NCBI GenBank assembly: GCA_902729315.2
Contig: LR746264.1
Location: forward strand, 8,153,878-8,217,877
DNA length: 64,000 bases
Reading direction: 5' to 3'
Origin: Spirodela intermedia
Taxonomy: Eukaryota > Streptophyta > Magnoliopsida > Alismatales > Araceae
Every line of letters begins with the position of its first letter. The stretch's first letter is position 1. Both the position numbers and the translations under genes were made by a program. Positions 59,647 to 64,000 of this stretch are shown here, in pieces. The notes beneath the pieces were generated by a model, which ran no database searches, was not told the origin of the DNA, and worked only from the letters and a program-made list of their open reading frames with translations.

Positions 59647-61269
59647 CTAAAAAACGGGCTTCGCCTTCAGCTGGAGAGGGGTTTTCAAGCGTAAAATGAC
59701 CCCGCCAGCCTCGTTCGTGTCCAAATCCTCGGGCTCCATCCCCTCGGGCAGCTCCCAGTCGAAGCAATGCAGAAGGTTTGCGAGGGTGAGTTCCACGCCG
59801 GTCACCCCCAGGTTTATTCCAGGGCAGATTCTCCGGCCGGACGAAAAGGGTATGTATTGGAAGTCCTGCCCCTTGAAATGGAGATCGCTGTCCTCAAAGC
59901 GCTCTGGCCAGAATACCTCGGGGTCCGTCCAAAACTTGGGATCCCTCATAATAGCCCATACGTTTGTGATCACCGTCGTCTTGGCGGGGATATCGTAGCC
60001 GCAAACTTTGACGTCCTTCAAGCTCTCATGGGGTAAGGATATCGGGCCGGGAGGGCGGTAGCGGAGAATCTCCTTCACTACGAGTTTGAGGTAGACGAGT
60101 CTCGGAAGGTCGCTCTCCTCCACAAAGGCCTTCCCCCCAACAATTCTCCGTACCTCCTCCTGCGCCTTCTTCATTACACGCGGGTTCAAAGCCAGCTCCA
60201 GCATCCCGAATTCAATGGCCGAAGCCGATGTGTCTGACCCGCCCAAGAAGATCTCCTGCAAAACAAGAAAACAAGTGAGCGCAAACGAATATAAATAAAT
60301 ATATATTTGGATTCTGTAATAAGAAAACTAGCTTACCAAGATGATGCTCTTGATTTGTTCTTGCGTAAGGCTGAACCCGAGGGAGGTATCTTTCTGGAGG
60401 TGAAGGAGGATGCTCATGAAGTCTCTGTTGTCGTCGTTGTCGGGCTTCAGGTGGTTCTCGATCTCTTCCTCGAGGAGGTTGTCGAAAATACTGAAAGTCT
60501 TCTCGAGGCGACCGTGGAGGCCTGTGAGCTTGTTGAGCCATCCCATCGCGGGGAAGAAGTCGGAAAGACAGAAGATGCTTGAGAGCTCGACGTACTCCCT
60601 CAGCTGGTCGTGAAACTTGCTCCTCCGGCACTCGCCGTCCTTCGAGACGCGCCTGCCGAAAGCTTGCCGGCAGATGATGTTGTTGAATAGGCAGAGAGTC
60701 ATATCGCTGATATTGGACAGCTGACCAGCGGTGGAGGTCTCGGTGATTGTCTTGACGAGGATCCGCACCTCCTCCTCTCGGATGTGCCTAAAGGATTGGA
60801 CCCGTTTCGTGGTGTACAGCTCGAGCATGCTGATCTTGCGGCGCTGGCGCCACCCCTCGCTGTAGGAGGCGAAAACAACGCCGTGGCCCCCGAAGAGACG
60901 TTTTGGGACGGTGCGTGTGGGCCGACTGCAGAAGACTGAATCGTGCGACCTATGGATTTCTTCAGCCATGTCGGCATTGGAGATGATGAGGGTTGAGACG
61001 CTACCGAGCTTCAGGTACATGAGAGGCCCATAATTATTTGCCAAGCGGAGGAGGGAGCGATGGAGGTTCTTTCCTAGCTGATGGAGATTCCCGATGAAGG
61101 GTAGCCCAAGAGGGCCAGGAGGCAAGTTGAGCCTCGGTTTCCGTCCAAAGGAACGGAGAAGAAGGAGAGGAACAGCAAGGCAGCAGAGAAGAATGCCAGG
61201 GAGGATCAAATCCGCAGTTACCATCCTTAGTTTCCGTCCTGGAATGGGGAAGGAAGTCTCCCCGTTCAT
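59647..61269 (-). CDS. cytochrome P450, CYP71-type, intact two-exon gene (513 aa)
   Basis: Predicted ER-anchored monooxygenase, substrate unknown. Exon 1 is 60337-61269 (311 codons) and exon 2 is 59647-60255 (202 codons plus stop). The 81-bp intron is gtaagc...ttttgcag, phase 0. Motifs: membrane anchor at about residues 17-38, hinge 'LPPGPLGLPFIG', I-helix GGSDTS (316-321), ExxR (373-376), PERF (428-431) and heme loop FSSGRRICPG with Cys455. A second Met at residue 16 (codon at 61222-61224) aligns with the start of the gene at 18755-20346 and would give 498 aa, so the start is ambiguous. One residue is missing in 'KRLFGGHG' relative to its paralogues ('KRLSYGGHG'). Its 5' flank and first exon seed the tandem array upstream. 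Confidence 0.93.
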
Positions 61270-61573
61270 TTAAATCCCTCCTCCGCTCTCTTCTTCATAC
61301 AAAAAACGTTAGCGCAATATCCATTGAAAATTTTATTTCCTACACCGAGAACGTCGGTAGGCAAAATGGGTCGGCCATCTGCATGTTTTTCTTGTATAAT
61401 AGGACTAGTTGTCGTGAATTGGCATTGTCGGCAAGAACCAGCAACTTCGACATTTCACCGGAGACGTGAAACCAGTCGTCCGCCTTTCAGCTGATGCAGA
61501 TTATCCTACCACACCAAATGTTACCATGAGTTAGACTTCGACAGGTTACATCTGCATCAACATTACATTGAAA
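61270..61573 (-). promoter_or_regulatory. 5' flank of the P450 gene, the unit repeated in the array
   Basis: 304 bp between the ATG and the first truncated copy. The minus strand carries 'ctattatacaag' (about 61391-61401), a TATA-like box about 125 bp before the ATG. The same 304 bp recurs at 61963-62266, 62661-62964 and 63352-63655 with no difference that I noticed. Confidence 0.65.
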
Positions 61574-61962
61574 CCCCGTGGTCCCCGTAGAGGAGACGTT
61601 TTGGGACGGTGCGGGTGGGCCGGCTGCAGAAGACTGAATCGTGCGACCTATGGATTTCTTCAGCCATGTCAGCATTGGAGACGATGAGGGTTGAGACGCC
61701 GCCGAGCTTCGGGTACATGAGAGGACCATATTATTTGCCAAGCCGAGGAGCGGTGGAGGATCTTTCCTAGCTGATGGAGACTCCCGATGAAAGGCAGGCC
61801 AAGAGGACCAGAAGGCAAGCTGAGCCTCGGTTTCCGTCCAAAGAAGCGGAAAAGAAGAAGAGGAACAGCAAGGCAGCAGAGAAGAATGCCAGGGAGGATC
61901 AAATCCGCAGTTACCATCCTTAGTTTCCGTCCTGGAATGGGGAAGGAAGTCTCCCCGTTCAT
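61574..61962 (-). pseudogene. truncated P450 copy 1 (type B)
   Basis: Starts 'MNGETSFPIPGRKLRM', then 'LLLFRFFGRKPRLSLPSGP', and loses frame after 'LGKILHRS'. Exon 1 is cut at the unit junction; no heme domain. Confidence 0.88.
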
Positions 61963-62266
61963 TTAAATCCCTCCTCCGCTCTCTTCTTCATACAAAAAAC
62001 GTTAGCGCAATATCCATTGAAAATTTTATTTCCTACACCGAGAACGTCGGTAGGCAAAATGGGTCGGCCATCTGCATGTTTTTCTTGTATAATAGGACTA
62101 GTTGTCGTGAATTGGCATTGTCGGCAAGAACCAGCAACTTCGACATTTCACCGGAGACGTGAAACCAGTCGTCCGCCTTTCAGCTGATGCAGATTATCCT
62201 ACCACACCAAATGTTACCATGAGTTAGACTTCGACAGGTTACATCTGCATCAACATTACATTGAAA

Positions 62267-62660
62267 CCCCGTGGTCCCCGTAGAGGAGACGTTTTGGGAC
62301 GGTGCGGGTGGGCCGGCTGCAGAAGACTGAATCGTGCGACCTATGGATTTCTTCAGCCATGTCGGCATTGGAGATGATGAGGGTTGAGACGCTACCGAGC
62401 TTCAGGTACATGAGAGGCCCATAATTATTTGCCAAGCGGAGGAGGGAGCGATGGAGGTTCTTTCCTAGCTGATGGAGATTCCCGATGAAGGGTAGCCCAA
62501 GAGGGCCAGGAGGCAAGTTGAGCCTCGGTTTCCGTCCAAAGGAACGGAGAAGAAGGAGAGGAACAGCAAGGCAGCAGAGAAGAATGCCAGGGAGGATCAA
62601 ATCCGCAGTTACCATCCTTAGTTTCCGTCCTGGAATGGGGAAGGAAGTCTCCCCGTTCAT
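62267..62660 (-). pseudogene. truncated P450 copy 2 (type A)
   Basis: A 134-codon open frame from 'MNGETSF' to 'LLYGDHGVSM', identical to the intact gene in its first ~100 codons. It keeps the membrane anchor and hinge but ends before the B-C region, so it could give a short anchored peptide but no enzyme. Confidence 0.88.
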
Positions 62661-62964
62661 TTAAATCCCTCCTCCGCTCTCTTCTTCATACAAAAAACGT
62701 TAGCGCAATATCCATTGAAAATTTTATTTCCTACACCGAGAACGTCGGTAGGCAAAATGGGTCGGCCATCTGCATGTTTTTCTTGTATAATAGGACTAGT
62801 TGTCGTGAATTGGCATTGTCGGCAAGAACCAGCAACTTCGACATTTCACCGGAGACGTGAAACCAGTCGTCCGCCTTTCAGCTGATGCAGATTATCCTAC
62901 CACACCAAATGTTACCATGAGTTAGACTTCGACAGGTTACATCTGCATCAACATTACATTGAAA

Positions 62965-63351
62965 CCCCGTGGTCCCCGTAGAGGAGACGTTTTGGGACGG
63001 TGCGGGTGGGCCGGCTGCAGAAGACTGAATCGTGCGACCTATGGATTTCTTCAGCCATGTCAGCATTGGAGACGATGAGGGTTGAGACGCCGCCGAGCTT
63101 CGGGTACATGAGAGGACCATATTATTTGCCAAGCGGAGCGGTGGAGGATCTTTCCTAGCTGATGGAGACTCCCGATGAAAGGCAGGCCAAGAGGACCAGA
63201 AGGCAAGTTGAGCCTCGGTTTCCGTCCAAAGAAGCGGAAAAGAAGGAAGAGGAACAGCAAGGCAGCAGAGAAGAATGCCAGGGAGGATCAAATCCGCAGT
63301 TACCATCCTTAGTTTCCGTCCTGGAATGGGGAAGGAAGTCTCCCCGTTCAT
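62965..63351 (-). pseudogene. truncated P450 copy 3 (type B)
   Basis: Like copy 1, with a further one-base insertion after 'CCLAVPL' ('aagaaggaagagg' on the plus strand against 'aagaagaagagg') and a short deletion in 'caagcggagcggtgg'. Confidence 0.88.
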
Positions 63352-63655
63352 TTAAATCCCTCCTCCGCTCTCTTCTTCATACAAAAAACGTTAGCGCAAT
63401 ATCCATTGAAAATTTTATTTCCTACACCGAGAACGTCGGTAGGCAAAATGGGTCGGCCATCTGCATGTTTTTCTTGTATAATAGGACTAGTTGTCGTGAA
63501 TTGGCATTGTCGGCAAGAACCAGCAACTTCGACATTTCACCGGAGACGTGAAACCAGTCGTCCGCCTTTCAGCTGATGCAGATTATCCTACCACACCAAA
63601 TGTTACCATGAGTTAGACTTCGACAGGTTACATCTGCATCAACATTACATTGAAA

Positions 63656-64000
63656 CCCCGTGGTCCCCGTAGAGGAGACGTTTTGGGACGGTGCGGGTGG
63701 GCCGGCTGCAGAAGACTGAATCGTGCGACCTATGGATTTCTTCAGCCATGTCGGCATTGGAGATGATGAGGGTTGAGACGCTACCGAGCTTCAGGTACAT
63801 GAGAGGCCCATAATTATTTGCCAAGCGGAGGAGGGAGCGATGGAGGTTCTTTCCTAGCTGATGGAGATTCCCGATGAAGGGTAGCCCAAGAGGGCCAGGA
63901 GGCAAGTTGAGCCTCGGTTTCCGTCCAAAGGAACGGAGAAGAAGGAGAGGAACAGCAAGGCAGCAGAGAAGAATGCCAGGGAGGATCAAATCCGCAGTTA
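63656..64000 (-). pseudogene. truncated P450 copy 4 (type A), cut by the window end
   Basis: Same as copy 2 over the part visible. The ATG would lie about 50 bp beyond the window. Confidence 0.85.

Larger units (their letters stand above)
61574..64000 (-). repeat. tandem array of truncated P450 promoter/N-terminus units (about 695 bp each)
   Basis: Junction 'ccccgtggtccccg' occurs at 61574, 62267, 62965 and 63656, giving unit lengths of 693, 698 and 691 bp; the fourth unit leaves the window. Each unit holds 387-394 bp of exon 1, from the ATG to 'RTVPKRLLYGDHG', then 304 bp of 5' flank. Units 1 and 3 (type B) carry 'RFFGRKPRL' and a frameshift after 'HR'. Units 2 and 4 (type A) match the intact gene in that stretch. 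Confidence 0.93.

Noticed and set aside
1-64000. CRISPR arrays, bacterial operons, rRNA genes, organellar insertions
   Set aside because: None seen. The repeats present are LTRs, minisatellites and P450-derived units.

Overview
This is plant nuclear DNA. The evidence is CYP71-type cytochrome P450 genes with the usual single phase-0 intron of about 80-95 bp, nested Ty1/copia and Ty3/gypsy (Athila-type) LTR retrotransposons, AT-rich intergenic DNA and no bacterial-style operons. The window suggests an angiosperm with a moderately large, transposon-rich genome. I cannot fix the order; a monocot or magnoliid is only a guess. No rRNA, tRNA, CRISPR or organellar genes were recognised.

Layout. (1) 1-18.3 kb is a graveyard of retroelements: a truncated Athila-type LTR, a solo LTR with target-site duplication (TSD), a small copia-like element with two LTRs, a decayed minus-strand gypsy element (gag, RT and RNase H recognisable), two LTRs almost head-to-tail, a GA microsatellite and about 3 kb of unassigned AT-rich DNA. 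(2) 18.7-20.35 kb holds an apparently intact CYP71-type gene (minus, 498 aa). (3) Facing it head-to-head at 21.87 kb is a paralogue (plus), now a pseudogene. A copia element (22444-46303, 5-bp TSD gctcc) split its first exon, so its 3' part lies at 46.3-47.3 kb. That copia element was itself opened by 19.2 kb of nested gypsy DNA: an Athila-type element with paired LTRs, a chromovirus-like gypsy element, and a solo Athila LTR inside the latter. (4) 47.3-56.2 kb holds simple-sequence DNA, a 34-bp minisatellite, another solo LTR with TSD, and copia and LTR remnants. (5) 56.4-64.0 kb is a second P450 cluster: a pseudogene (plus), a 5' fragment (minus), an apparently intact 513-aa gene (minus, 59647-61269) and, directly upstream of it, a tandem array of about 695-bp units. 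Each unit repeats the gene's 304-bp 5' flank plus the first ~390 bp of its coding sequence. The units alternate between two sequence types (A-B-A-B-A) and run off the window end.

Function. The two intact P450 genes should encode ER-anchored, heme-thiolate monooxygenases of specialised metabolism; no substrate can be read from the sequence. The cluster shows gene birth and death by inverted and tandem duplication, frameshifts, stop codons and retrotransposon insertion. The most unusual structure is the alternating promoter/N-terminus array at the right end.
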